Part shown: positions 16,722-25,747 of the stretch, piece by piece
Numbering within the stretch: position 1 is the first letter of the stretch
Layout: the number at the start of each line of letters is the position of its first letter
DNA from: Planctomycetia bacterium
GTDB lineage: Bacteria; Planctomycetota; Planctomycetia; Pirellulales; UBA1268
Assembly (NCBI GenBank): GCA_014192425.1
Contig: BJHK01000013.1
Location: 1 to 64,000, forward strand
Reading direction: 5' to 3'
DNA: 64,000 nucleotides
The notes under the pieces: generated by a model
Seen by the model: the letters and a program-made list of their open reading frames with translations, nothing else
Told to the model about the DNA's origin: nothing
Databases searched by the model: none
Position numbers and translations under genes: made by a program

Positions 16722-17900
16722 TCAAAAGTCCCGCCGGCAGAAGAGCCAGGCCGCCAGCCCGAAGATCGCGGCCTCGGCCAGGCACGAGGTGCCGAGGACC
16801 CAGCCCAGCGACCGGCTGCGGACGGCCTTCTCCACGCGGTCCATCACCTCCCGGTCGACGGCGCCGAATGGCAGTGGCGCATCGTGCGCCGGGGCATCGT
16901 CGCCGCCGAAGGGCCGCTTGTCGGCGGCGGTGAGCATCCAGCGGTCGAGGAGTGCGATCGTCTCCTGGGTCTTGGGCAGCGCCCCCTTGATCACGTCCAC
17001 GATCGTCGTCCCGCGGCGCCAGCTGGCGAGCGACGCGGCCGCCTCACGGGCGTCCGCCCGCGCCTTGCCGAGAGCGGGCACCATGGCCTCGAGGGCATCA
17101 GCCGCCCCGGCCGGAAGGGGTGTGTCGGCGATGCCCGGCACGGGCTCCTTGCCCGCCTCCATTTCGGCCACCCGCCGCCGGCCCGACTCCTCGAGCCGCG
17201 TCACCTTGCGGGCCGTCCGCTCGGCGCTCACCGTCGCCGACTCGCGGAGCGTGAGGAACACGTTGCCGGTCGTGTTCACGCCCCACAGCGTCAGCCAGAC
17301 GAGAAGCGTGAGCAGGATCGACGCGATCGTCGATCGGGTGAGGACGCCGAACAGCGTGCAGAAGGAGAACAGGTAGCTGAAGAACAGGACGACCACTGGC
17401 ACCGCGAGAAACATCCGCGGTTCCCAGCTGCCGCCGCGGATGCCGACGACGACGAAGCAGGCCAGCGAGAACAGCGCCACCTGGAGGGCGACGAACAGCA
17501 GGCCGCAGGCGTACTTGACGGCGAACAGCCGGAGCCGCGAGATCGGCCGGGCGAGCGAAAGCTCGATCGCCCCACCGGCGAGGAAGTCGGGAAAGATGCT
17601 GGCGGTCGAGATCAGGGCGAGGATGCTCGCCAGCCACGTCAACCAGATCGGAACGGCGAAGTTGGCGAACAGGAACAGGTAGAACCGCGCCGGCGAGAGC
17701 AGCTGCGCCGTGAACGGTGCGGTGTCGAACTCCCAGCCGAGGACGGTCAGGCCCTTGTCGTTGAGCCCGATGGCACCGAAGGCGATGACCACGAGGAGCG
17801 AGATGGCGAGCGTCACCCAGAAGAGTTTCCTGCTGTTGAGCTCCCGGTAGGCGTCGACGAGCAGGGCCCAGGACTGGGTGACGAAAGCGCCGGCATTCAT
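16722..17900 (-). CDS. ABC transporter permease (ABC-2 type)
   Basis: Membrane protein of 392 residues. The first helix (FWVTLAISLLVVIAFGAIGL) is followed by an extracytoplasmic segment, then helices around ARFYLFLFANFAVPIWLTWL, ACGLLFVALQVALFSLACF, FLAVPVVVLFFSYLFSF and ASILLTLLVWLTLWGV, then a charged 150-residue hydrophilic loop and a last helix near the C-terminus (CLAEAAIFGLAAWLF). The DFLAGGAIELSLARPISR phrase between helices is typical of ABC-2 permeases that interact with the ATPase. Its start overlaps the ATPase stop by four bases, so the two are translationally coupled. Substrate unknown; such pairs often export drugs, lipids or peptides. Confidence 0.88.
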   Translation of the reverse strand: MNAGAFVTQSWALLVDAYRELNSRKLFWVTLAISLLVVIAFGAIGLNDKGLTVLGWEFDTAPFTAQLLSPARFYLFLFANFAVPIWLTWLASILALISTASIFPDFLAGGAIELSLARPISRLRLFAVKYACGLLFVALQVALFSLACFVVVGIRGGSWEPRMFLAVPVVVLFFSYLFSFCTLFGVLTRSTIASILLTLLVWLTLWGVNTTGNVFLTLRESATVSAERTARKVTRLEESGRRRVAEMEAGKEPVPGIADTPLPAGAADALEAMVPALGKARADAREAAASLASWRRGTTIVDVIKGALPKTQETIALLDRWMLTAADKRPFGGDDAPAHDAPLPFGAVDREVMDRVEKAVRSRSLGWVLGTSCLAEAAIFGLAAWLFCRRDF

Positions 17901-18883
17901 GGAGCCGCCTCCCGGCCGGTGAGCCCGTCACCGTTGCCGGTGCCGACCGCCCGCATGAACAGGTCCTCCAGCGACTCGCGGACGGGAATGACGGAGACGA
18001 TCGTCCGCCCCTCGGCCCGGAGCCGGTCGATCACCGGCTGCAGGGGCTCCGGCTCGTCGGCCGCGACCGTGAACCGGGTGGAATCCTCGGCGCCGGGGAC
18101 GCAGCGGCCGGCCTCCACCCAGCCGGGCGGGCCGCCGCGAACCGTGACCTCGTAGCGGCTCGAGTCGCGGGTCAGCGCGGCGATCGTCCCCTGGCGGACG
18201 ACGCGGCCGCGGACGAGGATCGCGACGCGGTCGCAGATCAGCTCCAACTCGCCGAGGAGGTGGGAATTGAGGAGCACGGTCTTGCCCTGCTCCTTGAGCC
18301 GCTGGACGAGCCAGCGGATGCCGCGCCGGCCGACCGGATCGACGCCGTCGGTGGGCTCGTCGAGGATCACGAGGTCGGGGTCGTTCATCAGCGCCTGCGC
18401 GATGCCGATCCGCTGCCGCATCCCCTTGCTGTACTGCCGCACCGGTTTGCCGGCCCATTCCCGCATGCCGACGAGGTCGAGGAGTTCGGCCTGCCGGGCG
18501 CGGCGGGTCGCCCGCGGCACGCCGGACAGGGCGGCGAAGTGGTCGAGCACCTGGCTGCCGGTGAGATAGTCGGGAAAGCGATGGTGCTCGGGGAGGTAGC
18601 CGACCCGGGCCAGCGTCGGCTTGTGGCCCACCGGCATGCCGAGGACGGTTCCCTCGGCATGGGTTGCGGCCACGATCGAGGTCAGGATCTTCACGAGCGT
18701 GCTCTTGCCGGCGCCGTTGGGGCCGAGGAGTCCGAAGATCTCACCGCGGTCGACCTGCAAGTCGACCCCCTGCAGGGCGCGGATCCGGCCGCGGCCGCGA
18801 AACACCTTCTCCACGCCGCGGATGTCGATCGCCGCGCCGGCCGCGGGGGCGGCGGCGCGGGAGGACTGGACGGTGCCGGCCAT
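17897..18883 (-). CDS. ABC transporter ATP-binding protein
   Basis: ATPase of about 328 residues from MAGTVQSS; the upstream extension of the frame has no motif. Walker A is GPNGAGKSTLVK, the Q-loop lies near YLPEHHRFPDYLTG, the signature is YSKGMRQRIGIAQAL, Walker B is LVILDEPTDGVDP, and the switch histidine is in LLNSHLLGELE. The C-terminal 100 residues form the extra domain common in ATPases of ABC-2 exporters. Forms one transporter with the downstream permease. Confidence 0.93.
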   Translation of the reverse strand: MAGTVQSSRAAAPAAGAAIDIRGVEKVFRGRGRIRALQGVDLQVDRGEIFGLLGPNGAGKSTLVKILTSIVAATHAEGTVLGMPVGHKPTLARVGYLPEHHRFPDYLTGSQVLDHFAALSGVPRATRRARQAELLDLVGMREWAGKPVRQYSKGMRQRIGIAQALMNDPDLVILDEPTDGVDPVGRRGIRWLVQRLKEQGKTVLLNSHLLGELELICDRVAILVRGRVVRQGTIAALTRDSSRYEVTVRGGPPGWVEAGRCVPGAEDSTRFTVAADEPEPLQPVIDRLRAEGRTIVSVIPVRESLEDLFMRAVGTGNGDGLTGREAAP

Positions 18884-19466
18884 GAAGCGAACGCTCGACG
18901 AAGCAGAAAGCCTGTCTCGGATATAGCCGATCCCGCAGGCCGCGTCCAGAAATCGGGCTGCGGGCGCGTCTTCGCGGAGCCCCCCGAGGGGAGGAAAAAG
19001 TGCCGAGCGTTCGCACCCGACGGGCAGGGAGAAAAGCATCCGGCGTACCAAAGCACGCTTCATCTTCGGACGGGGAGGTCGCTCCTGTTCTGCTCCGAAG
19101 TTTCAGCGGCGGCGTTGCAGCTGCGCTGGAGGCGGGCATCACAATGCACATCGCCGTCACCATCTGCCTGGTGCCCGAGGCCCGCGCGGGGCGACGAGGC
19201 CTTCCCGATCCTCCTCGTGCCGGAGAGAGGCGTCATCAAGGCCGTCGTAACGCTCGACTGACCGGCGGTCGCGGGCCCCGAGAGACCCGGTGCGGCGGCG
19301 ACTTGCATTCGCCGGAAGTCGAAGCATCATTGTCGCCGTCGTCCGGCAGGACGCCTCAGACGCGGCAGGCTCCGGAGGCGATGCCTCCGGGGGAGCAGCC
19401 CATGCAGGCACGTCGGGCTGCGGACGCCGCGGAATGCATCAGGGAGTCCCTCGCGGAACCTCACAG
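18884..19466. other. Long non-coding gap
   Basis: This stretch of 583 bases lies between the divergent ABC ATPase and epimerase genes. Open frames exist on both strands, but their composition is that of shadows and none shows a known motif. One small inverted repeat (CTTCGGA at 19064-19070 with TCCGAAG at 19094-19100) is visible. The length suggests regulatory sequence or a decayed gene, but nothing more can be supported. Confidence 0.4.
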
Positions 19467-20492
19467 ATGGTCGTCCGCACCGTGTTTCTCACCGGAGCCT
19501 CGGGGTTCGTCGGCACGCACGTCGCCGAAGAACTGCTGCGCCGGGGCTGCGAGGTCCGCTGCCTGATCCGGCCCGGGGCGTCCGCGGCCCATCTCGACCG
19601 TCCCGGCGTCGTCCGTATCACCGGCACGCTCGAAGACCCGGACGGTTACCGCGACGCGATCCGAGGCTGCGACACCGTGCTGCATCTGGCCGGTGCCGTC
19701 GCCGCCCGGACCAAGCGAGCGATGCTGCGGACCAACGGCCGCGGCACCGCCCGGCTCGCCGACGCCTGCGCGGCGGTCGAGACGCCGCCGCGGCTCGTCG
19801 CCGTGTCGAGCCTCGCCGCCGCCGGCCCGCCGTGCCGCGACCGGGCCATCCGCGACGAGGCGGATTCGCCGGCGCCGGTCTCGATCTACGGCCGCAGCAA
19901 GCGGGCGGGCGAAACGGCGCTCGAGCGCCGCGCCGGCCGGCTCCCCGTGACGATCGTCAGGCCGGGCATCGTCTTCGGTCCGCGGGACAGGCAGGGAGCG
20001 GCGGTGTTCCGGGCGATCCAGCGGACCGGGCTGCACGTCGTCGTCGGCTTCAGGACGCCGCGGCTGTCGCTGATCCACGTCGACGACCTCGTCGACCTGC
20101 TCCTGCGCGCGGCCGAAAATGGAGAGACGCTCACGCCGCCCGGTGCCGGTGCCAGCACCGGGCGGGGCATGTACTTCGCCTGCGACGACCGGGAGCATCC
20201 CACCTACTGGCAGTTCGGCCAGCGGGTGGCCGGCGCCCTCGGCAAACGCGTGCTGGTCTGGCCGCTGTGGCGGTGCGTCGGCCGCATGGTGGGGGCCGGC
20301 GCTGACCTGGTGTCGACGGCGACGGGCACCGTGCAGCTTTTGTCGCTCGACAAGGTTCGCGAGGCGACCGCCTGGAGCTGGGCCTGCTCGGCGGCCAAGG
20401 CCCGCACGCAGCTCGGCTTCGCCCCCGCGCTGCCCCTCGACGACCGGCTGCGGCAGACCGCGAACTGGTTCCGGGAGCAGGGCTGGCTGTGA
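19467..20492 (+). CDS. NAD-dependent epimerase/dehydratase (extended SDR)
   Basis: About 341 residues from MVVRT. The nucleotide-binding fold opens with TGASGFVGTHVAEEL (the GxxGxxG fingerprint), followed by DTVLHLAGAVA, SSLAAAGP and the catalytic pair in YGRSKRAGE, then TIVRPGIVFGPRD. The C-terminal half (LSLIHVDDLVDLLLRA onward) is the substrate domain. The closest general type is the 3-beta-hydroxysteroid/flavanone-reductase-like SDR group found next to lipid or sugar pathways, but no pathway neighbour is evident. The open frame extends to 19290; that part lacks motifs and the Rossmann fold starts exactly at MVVRT. Confidence 0.85.
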   Translation: MVVRTVFLTGASGFVGTHVAEELLRRGCEVRCLIRPGASAAHLDRPGVVRITGTLEDPDGYRDAIRGCDTVLHLAGAVAARTKRAMLRTNGRGTARLADACAAVETPPRLVAVSSLAAAGPPCRDRAIRDEADSPAPVSIYGRSKRAGETALERRAGRLPVTIVRPGIVFGPRDRQGAAVFRAIQRTGLHVVVGFRTPRLSLIHVDDLVDLLLRAAENGETLTPPGAGASTGRGMYFACDDREHPTYWQFGQRVAGALGKRVLVWPLWRCVGRMVGAGADLVSTATGTVQLLSLDKVREATAWSWACSAAKARTQLGFAPALPLDDRLRQTANWFREQGWL

Positions 20493-20507
20493 CGAAAACG
20501 AAAACGA

Positions 20508-20590
20508 AAAGGTGCCAGCCACCAAAAATGGGCAAGGTGGCCGGCGCCCTTCTTCGCGCAAATTACCCAGATTTGGTGGCTGGCACCTTT
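20508..20590. repeat. 19-bp perfect inverted repeat between convergent genes (terminator or REP-like element)
   Basis: The arm AAAGGTGCCAGCCACCAAA (20508-20526) is exactly complementary to 20572-20590, with a 45-base loop. It fills the 106-bp gap between the convergent epimerase and PQQ-propeller genes. The AAA/TTT ends and position allow bidirectional termination. The perfect arms with a separate spacer also resemble dispersed palindromic elements. Confidence 0.7.
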
Positions 20591-20598
20591 CTTCGCGG

Positions 20599-21921
20599 TC
20601 AGGGGGCCTTGATCGCGTACAGGGCGGCTGCCGAGCGGATGAGGAGCCGGCCGTCGGAGACGACGAGCGAGGCCGCGATCGACTCGCCGCCGAAGTCGAT
20701 CGAGTCGAGGAGCTGGAACGTGCGGCCCGCCTTGACGATCGACACCTGGCCGTCGTTGGAGGCGAAGCAGATCCGGCCGCCGACGAGGACCGGGCTCGTG
20801 CGGTGCTGGGCGGTGTGGGTCCGCTCGTTGTACAGATCCTTGCCCGTCTCCAACTCGACGCACTGCAGCTTGCCGTCCTTGTGGAGCATGTAGACGAGGC
20901 CGTCGGCCACCAGCGGCGTGCTCACGTCGGGTGTGAGCGGGTTGATCCAGCGGACGACCTCTTTGACGTTCGAGCAGTCGCCGGCGAGGGCGTCGCCGAC
21001 GCGGAGCGCGACCGTCGGGCCCGCCTTGCAGGTCGGGACGATGATCGTGCCTGGGGCTGCGCAGGGGGAGGAGACGAACCGCCAGAACTGGTCGGCGGGC
21101 TTGGGATTGGTGGCCGACGGGCCGTTGAGGCCGCCGAACCGCCAGACCTCGCGGCCGTCGGCGAGGGCATGGCCGGTGACGCAGTCGGCGCCGTGCACGA
21201 CGAGAAACTCCCGGCCCCCCTCGCGGTACACGAAGGGGGAGGCGTAGGACTGCTTGCACTCGAACTGGGCGTTCGTGACCCGGTCCACCTCCCAGACGGT
21301 CCTGCCGGTCGCCTTGTCGAGGCGGATCACCTTGCCGGTGCGGGTTTGGTCGTCGAGCTTCATCGGGCCGTGGATCAGCTGCAGGTAGAGCGAGTTGCCG
21401 TCGAGGACGGGCGTGCTCGTCATGCCGAACTGGATGTCGAGCTTGCCGAACCGCTCCCCGACATCGAACGCCCAGACCTCGTCGCCGCCGACCGTGTAGC
21501 AGGCCAGCCTGCCGGTGCTGAAGAACACCCACACGTGCCTGCCGTCGGTGGATGGCGACGGGGAGGCGGAGTTGCCCTCACCCGAGCGGGCGTCGACGTT
21601 GCCGGTGCCGACCGTGCGCTTCCAGACGATCGCGCCGTCGGCGGCGGCGATGCAGAGGAGCACGAGGTCCTTCTCCTCGTTGCTCGTCACGTAGATGCGG
21701 CCGTCCCAGACGCAGGGCGTCGCGCCGCCGCGGCCGGGGAGCGGCGTCCGCCAGGCGACGTTCTTGGTCTGCGACCAGGATTCGGGGATCGACGCGTCGG
21801 TGGAGATGCCGTCGTGCCGCGGGCCGCGCCACTGCGGCCAGGACTCGGCCCGAGCCGGGCCGATGGCGAACGCGACAACGAGGGCGAGGGACGCCGGGCG
21901 GGCGATAACGCGATTGATCAT
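20599..21921 (-). CDS. Secreted PQQ-type beta-propeller protein
   Basis: Protein of 440 residues with a signal peptide (PASLALVVAFAIGPARAES) and then the planctomycete opening SWPQWRGPRHDGISTDASIP. The rest is an eight-bladed PQQ-like propeller: blades are marked by repeated phrases such as GRIYVTSNEEKDLVLLCI, AADGAIVWKRTVG, KATGRTVWEV, ADGREVWRFGG and DGKLQCVELETGKDLY. Members of this family are usually periplasmic and have no proven enzymatic role; no catalytic residues can be named. Its first 60 residues closely resemble the start of the PQQ module of the kinase encoded at 57501-61970. Confidence 0.88.
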   Translation of the reverse strand: MINRVIARPASLALVVAFAIGPARAESWPQWRGPRHDGISTDASIPESWSQTKNVAWRTPLPGRGGATPCVWDGRIYVTSNEEKDLVLLCIAAADGAIVWKRTVGTGNVDARSGEGNSASPSPSTDGRHVWVFFSTGRLACYTVGGDEVWAFDVGERFGKLDIQFGMTSTPVLDGNSLYLQLIHGPMKLDDQTRTGKVIRLDKATGRTVWEVDRVTNAQFECKQSYASPFVYREGGREFLVVHGADCVTGHALADGREVWRFGGLNGPSATNPKPADQFWRFVSSPCAAPGTIIVPTCKAGPTVALRVGDALAGDCSNVKEVVRWINPLTPDVSTPLVADGLVYMLHKDGKLQCVELETGKDLYNERTHTAQHRTSPVLVGGRICFASNDGQVSIVKAGRTFQLLDSIDFGGESIAASLVVSDGRLLIRSAAALYAIKAP

Positions 21922-22069
21922 GGCCGGAGTCTAGCAAATCACGGCGGGGGACGAATGCTGCCGGGCATGGCGAAGTGCGAGCCTGGGAGGTCTGCGTCGC
22001 CGCTGGCGCTGCTGTGGCTCGGCCGCATTCCAGGGGGCCGCGCGACCCGATCCATTGGGGGGGGCGAGA

Positions 22070-22954
22070 ATGATTGGAACCCTGTTCGGATCGTCGTGTG
22101 GGCGCCAGCCGCTGGTCATCGGCGGCATGCACCGCTCGGGAACCTCGTTGACCGCGTCGCTCTTCGCGCACGCGGGGCTGCACGTCGGCGACGACCTGCT
22201 GGGGAGCCACAACGGCAACTCCCTCGGGCACTACGAGGACATCGGGTTCCTCAGGTTCCACGAGCGGGCGCTCGTGGCGCTCGGCCTGGGGAGCGAGGGG
22301 TACACCACGCGGAGTTGCCCCGTCGCGACGCCGCAGCTGCAGCGCACGGCACGGCGGCTCGTCGCGCAGCGACTGGCGTCGCGACGACCATGGGGCTGGA
22401 AGGAGCCGCGGACGGTGCTGTTCCTCGACTTCTGGCGGCAACTGCTCCCCGAGGCCCGGTACCTGTTCGTGTTTCGCAGCCCGTGGGAGGTCGCCGACTC
22501 GCTGTATCGCCGCGGCGATCCGCTGTTCGCGGCCGACCCGGTGTTCGCGCTGCACGTCTGGCAGGGCTATAACCGGCTGATCGTGGACTTCATGCGGGCC
22601 CATCCGGCCTGCTGTCTGCTCGTGGAAATCGGGCAGGTGATCGATGACCCGGCCGCCGTCTTCGCGGCGGTCGAGTCGCGGTTCGATCTTCCGGTCGGCG
22701 ACGTCCGACCGCTGTATCGGGAGGAGCACTTCGTCCGCGGCGCCCGCGGCACCGAGGCTGCGCTCGTCCGCGCGGTCCTGCCCGAGGCCTGCGAGCTGTA
22801 CCTGGAAATGCGCCGGATCGCCGGCTCGACGTCGGCACTCCCGGTCGCGGTGGGGATTCATCGCGCTGACGGCGACGCGGAGGATGACGTCCGCGTCTGG
22901 GCACGCCGGAGCCGGGCCGTGGCGCTGGTGCGGCCGCGGTCGGCGGCGGCCTGA
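22070..22954 (+). CDS. Sulfotransferase-family protein
   Basis: About 294 residues from the ATG at 22070, which is preceded by a run of guanines that serves as ribosome-binding site. The PAPS 5'-phosphosulfate loop is GGMHRSGTSLTASLF (RSGTS at 22-26) and the 3'-phosphate region is YLFVFRSPWEVADSLYRRG. Such proteins transfer sulfate to carbohydrates or peptides; planctomycete genomes carry many, and this one has no pathway neighbours. No signal peptide or membrane helix. The last 40 residues (from about HRADGDAEDD) are variable. Confidence 0.85.
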   Translation: MIGTLFGSSCGRQPLVIGGMHRSGTSLTASLFAHAGLHVGDDLLGSHNGNSLGHYEDIGFLRFHERALVALGLGSEGYTTRSCPVATPQLQRTARRLVAQRLASRRPWGWKEPRTVLFLDFWRQLLPEARYLFVFRSPWEVADSLYRRGDPLFAADPVFALHVWQGYNRLIVDFMRAHPACCLLVEIGQVIDDPAAVFAAVESRFDLPVGDVRPLYREEHFVRGARGTEAALVRAVLPEACELYLEMRRIAGSTSALPVAVGIHRADGDAEDDVRVWARRSRAVALVRPRSAAA

Positions 22955-23056
22955 TACGGCTGACACGTGAACCGCGCGCGGCTGGCTGGGCGGGACTGCC
23001 CGCGCCCCATCGCCGGACGTCCGCTGCGGGCTGACCAATCCGATTTCCCGGCGCAG

Positions 23057-23794
23057 TCAGTCGTCCGGCAGGCCGGCGACGACCGCCGAACCGAGCCGGA
23101 CGAGCGTCGCCCCCTCGAGGATCGCCTCCTCGTAGTCGCCGCTCATGCCCATCGACAGGTCGCGCAGCCGGTCCGCGCCGCCGACCGTGCCGGCGAGCCG
23201 GTCGCGGAACTCGCGCAGCCGGGCGAAATCGCGTCGGGCCGCGTTGGGGTCGCCGTCCGGCACGCTCGCCATGCCCATCAGGCCGCGGACGATCACGTGC
23301 CGCAGACCGGCCGCCGTCGTCACGATCCGCTCCGCCTCCGCCTCGTCGGCGCCGGTGCGGTTCGGGTCGGCGCCGAGATTCACCTCCACGAGCGCCTCCT
23401 GCACCTTCCCCACCGCCGCCGCCTCGGCGTCGAGGGCCGTGAGCAGCCGCAGGCTGTCGAGCGAATGGATGAGGGCGAGGTGGGGCAGCGTGCGCCGGAT
23501 CTTGTTGCGCTGCAGGTGGCCGATCAGATGCCAGCGGACCGGCGGCTCGAGGTCGGCCGCGGCCGCCGCCTTCGCCCACAGGGCCTGCGGCCGGCTCTCG
23601 GCCAGGTCGCGGCAGCCGGTCTCGTGGAGCAGGGCCACGGCCGTGGCGCCGACCGACTTCGTGGCCACGACGAGGGTCACGCTGCGCGGGTCGCGGCCGG
23701 CCCGACCGCAGGCCGCCGCGATCCGCTCCCGGATCTGCGCGAGGTTGTCGCGGCAGCGGGCCCGGGCCTCGGCCAGCGGATCGGGACCGGTCAT
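23057..23794 (-). CDS. yggS: YggS-family pyridoxal-phosphate homeostasis protein
   Basis: Protein of 245 residues, full length for the family. PLP should bind K46 in VTLVVATKSVGA. Other hallmarks are ESRPQALWAKAA, WHLIGHLQRNKIR, VEVNLGADPNRTG, RGLMGMASVPDGDP, and LSMGMSGDYEEAILEG with VRLGSAVVAG at the end. These single-domain TIM-barrel proteins manage the free PLP pool and have no known enzymatic reaction. The start ATG overlaps the stop of the preceding gene by four bases (ATGA), indicating coupled translation. The open frame continuing upstream to 25723 is a shadow of that neighbour. Confidence 0.95.
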   Translation of the reverse strand: MTGPDPLAEARARCRDNLAQIRERIAAACGRAGRDPRSVTLVVATKSVGATAVALLHETGCRDLAESRPQALWAKAAAAADLEPPVRWHLIGHLQRNKIRRTLPHLALIHSLDSLRLLTALDAEAAAVGKVQEALVEVNLGADPNRTGADEAEAERIVTTAAGLRHVIVRGLMGMASVPDGDPNAARRDFARLREFRDRLAGTVGGADRLRDLSMGMSGDYEEAILEGATLVRLGSAVVAGLPDD

Positions 23795-25599
23795 TGGATC
23801 TCGAGCCGCCGGGCGACCTCGCCCGACCGCTTGATCCGCCCGACGAGAAACTCCGCCGAGACGTTGCAGCCGAGGAGCGTCCGATTGCGGGGGGCGTCGA
23901 GCGCCCGGTAGACGAGCCACTGCGCGAGCCCCGCCTGGATGCGGAAGCCGGTGGCCTGGTGGGGCGGAAGGATCAACCGCGTGTCGGCGACGGTCAGCTG
24001 CCGCCAGGTCAGCGGCCGGCCGATGCGGCGCGGGTCGAGGTCGAGCCACAGCGGGGCGTAGAGCCGGCGGGCGCCCACCTGCTCGAGCAGCAGTTCGCCC
24101 GCCTGCGTCGCGGTGAACGCGCCTCGCCCCGGCGTGCGCCACTCCGGCAGCGCCAGCGGCAGGGCCATAAACCGCATCGCCGTGTCGAAGCCGAGGATTT
24201 CCCTGGTCTCGGCGGCGGGCTCCGTCTCCAGGCCGGGCACGAGGGGGAGCGAGCCACGGTAGCCGAGGGCGTCGGCATCGTGCCCGGCGCCGTCGCCGTT
24301 CGTGCCGGCATGCGGGCGCGGGCCGCCCGGTCGGGGCACGAGGGCGTCGGCGAGCAGCACGATCCGGTCGTCGGGCAGGACGACGATCTGGCGCTCGAGC
24401 TGCATGCCGCCGGCGAGGGGCGCGACGATCTCCAGAAACGACGCCTTGTCGTCCGACTCCCAGCAGGATGCGGTCCACGGTCCCTCGGCATCGAGCGGCC
24501 GGCCGCCGAGGCTCGCGGTCCAGCCCCACGGTCCCTCGACGAGCATCCGGTCGCCGACGGCGATCTCCAGTCGGGGCAGGGCCGCGCGGTATTCGACAAG
24601 CAGGCGCAGGTCGCGCCGGCCCCAACCGGTGCGGATCATCGCCACGCAGGCGGCGGGATCGTGGAGGTCGCGGGGCAGGAGCCGGGAGTCGGCGTCGCGG
24701 CTCCCCGTAGCCAGCCGGCGGGCCGTGCGTCGGGCCGGCTTGGCGAGGCCGCCGGCGGCGGCCTCGAGCAGGAGGGCCGAAAAGCATCTGGGAAGCAGCC
24801 CCGGCCCGGCGACGATCCGCCCCTCGCGGCCGAGCAGCCGGAGCGTCGACGTCGCGGCCGCGGCCCACAGCGACTCGGTCGCGTCGCTCCACGGCAGGCT
24901 CCCCGTGCTGCGGGCGACGTCGCGGACGCCGGTCCAGCGCATGACCCGTTCGACCATTGCGGCGGAGCTGGAGATGCCGACCGTACCGCCGGCCGACACG
25001 AGCCTGGCGATCTCCTCCTCGACCGCTGCCGCTGCCGCGGGCTCCAGGCACCGGCAGGCCTCGATGTCCGCGAACAGGCGGGCGAGCGTGAGCACGAACC
25101 GGGCCGAGAGCGTGTCGCGGTCCTTGCACGCCTCCGCGGCCGACCGGGCTTCGCGGACGAGCCGCTCGAGGAGGCTCCCCGCCGAGCCGCCGGCGCGCCT
25201 GGTGCGGGCCATCCACGCCAGGGCCCAGGTGCAGGCCTCGCAGATCAGCCAGCGTTCCCGAGGCGGGGCTGCGGCGGCCTCGTCGAGGCAGGCGCCGAGC
25301 GCCGTCTCGATGAACGTCATCCGCTGCACGTCGCGACCGCCGCGGGCGACCTGCCGGGCGAGCCGGCGCAGTTGCTGCCGGGTGTCGAGCCGTTCGCTCG
25401 TGTCGGCGATGGCACGGATCCGCGCCGCCGCGGCCCGGGCCGCCACCTTCGGCGCCGCCGGCCGCGGGGCAGGTGGGCGCCGGTCGCGAGGGGGCGCACC
25501 GGGATCGGCCGCGGCGTCGTGAGAGGCCTTGACGGCGGCCGCGCGGCCGCGGCGTTTCGGCTTCGTGTCGGCCCTGCCGCCCTGGTTGGTCGCGACCAT
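23791..25599 (-). CDS. Uncharacterised protein coupled to yggS
   Basis: About 602 residues; of two adjacent ATGs the second (25599) has GGAG at the better spacing. The N-terminus is basic and Ala/Pro-rich (to about residue 70). Next comes a mainly helical region with several arginine-rich segments. From about 330 on the sequence turns beta-rich, with phrases such as VEGPWGWTASLGGRP and QLERQIVVLPDDRIVLLADA that recall the beta-sandwich part of heparinase II/III-like proteins; I cannot place a catalytic domain. No signal peptide or membrane helix. It shares four bases with yggS and is divergent from the YdjY gene. Function unknown. Confidence 0.7.
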   Translation of the reverse strand: MVATNQGGRADTKPKRRGRAAAVKASHDAAADPGAPPRDRRPPAPRPAAPKVAARAAAARIRAIADTSERLDTRQQLRRLARQVARGGRDVQRMTFIETALGACLDEAAAAPPRERWLICEACTWALAWMARTRRAGGSAGSLLERLVREARSAAEACKDRDTLSARFVLTLARLFADIEACRCLEPAAAAAVEEEIARLVSAGGTVGISSSAAMVERVMRWTGVRDVARSTGSLPWSDATESLWAAAATSTLRLLGREGRIVAGPGLLPRCFSALLLEAAAGGLAKPARRTARRLATGSRDADSRLLPRDLHDPAACVAMIRTGWGRRDLRLLVEYRAALPRLEIAVGDRMLVEGPWGWTASLGGRPLDAEGPWTASCWESDDKASFLEIVAPLAGGMQLERQIVVLPDDRIVLLADALVPRPGGPRPHAGTNGDGAGHDADALGYRGSLPLVPGLETEPAAETREILGFDTAMRFMALPLALPEWRTPGRGAFTATQAGELLLEQVGARRLYAPLWLDLDPRRIGRPLTWRQLTVADTRLILPPHQATGFRIQAGLAQWLVYRALDAPRNRTLLGCNVSAEFLVGRIKRSGEVARRLEIQ

Positions 25600-25692
25600 C
25601 ATGGCTCCGAGAAAACGTGTGGGAACGGATGCGGGGATCTTTTCCAGGCTGCCGGGGAATCTTTTCGGCGCCGGCGCCGGCCTGCGGTGCCG

Positions 25693-25698
25693 TATGAT
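25693..25698 (+). promoter_or_regulatory. Possible -10 box upstream of the YdjY gene
   Basis: TATGAT matches five of six -10 consensus positions, 50 bases before the start codon. No recognisable -35 lies 16-18 bp upstream, so the call is weak. Confidence 0.25.
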
Positions 25699-25747
25699 AA
25701 TGGTCGGGATACGACCTCTCCACGCTTTCCCCATCAGGAGCCTGCCG

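Noticed and set aside
23794-25723. YggS frame extended to 888 residues as a fusion protein
   Set aside because: The upstream part is the out-of-phase shadow of the 602-residue gene, and YggS itself has a start with a four-base overlap.
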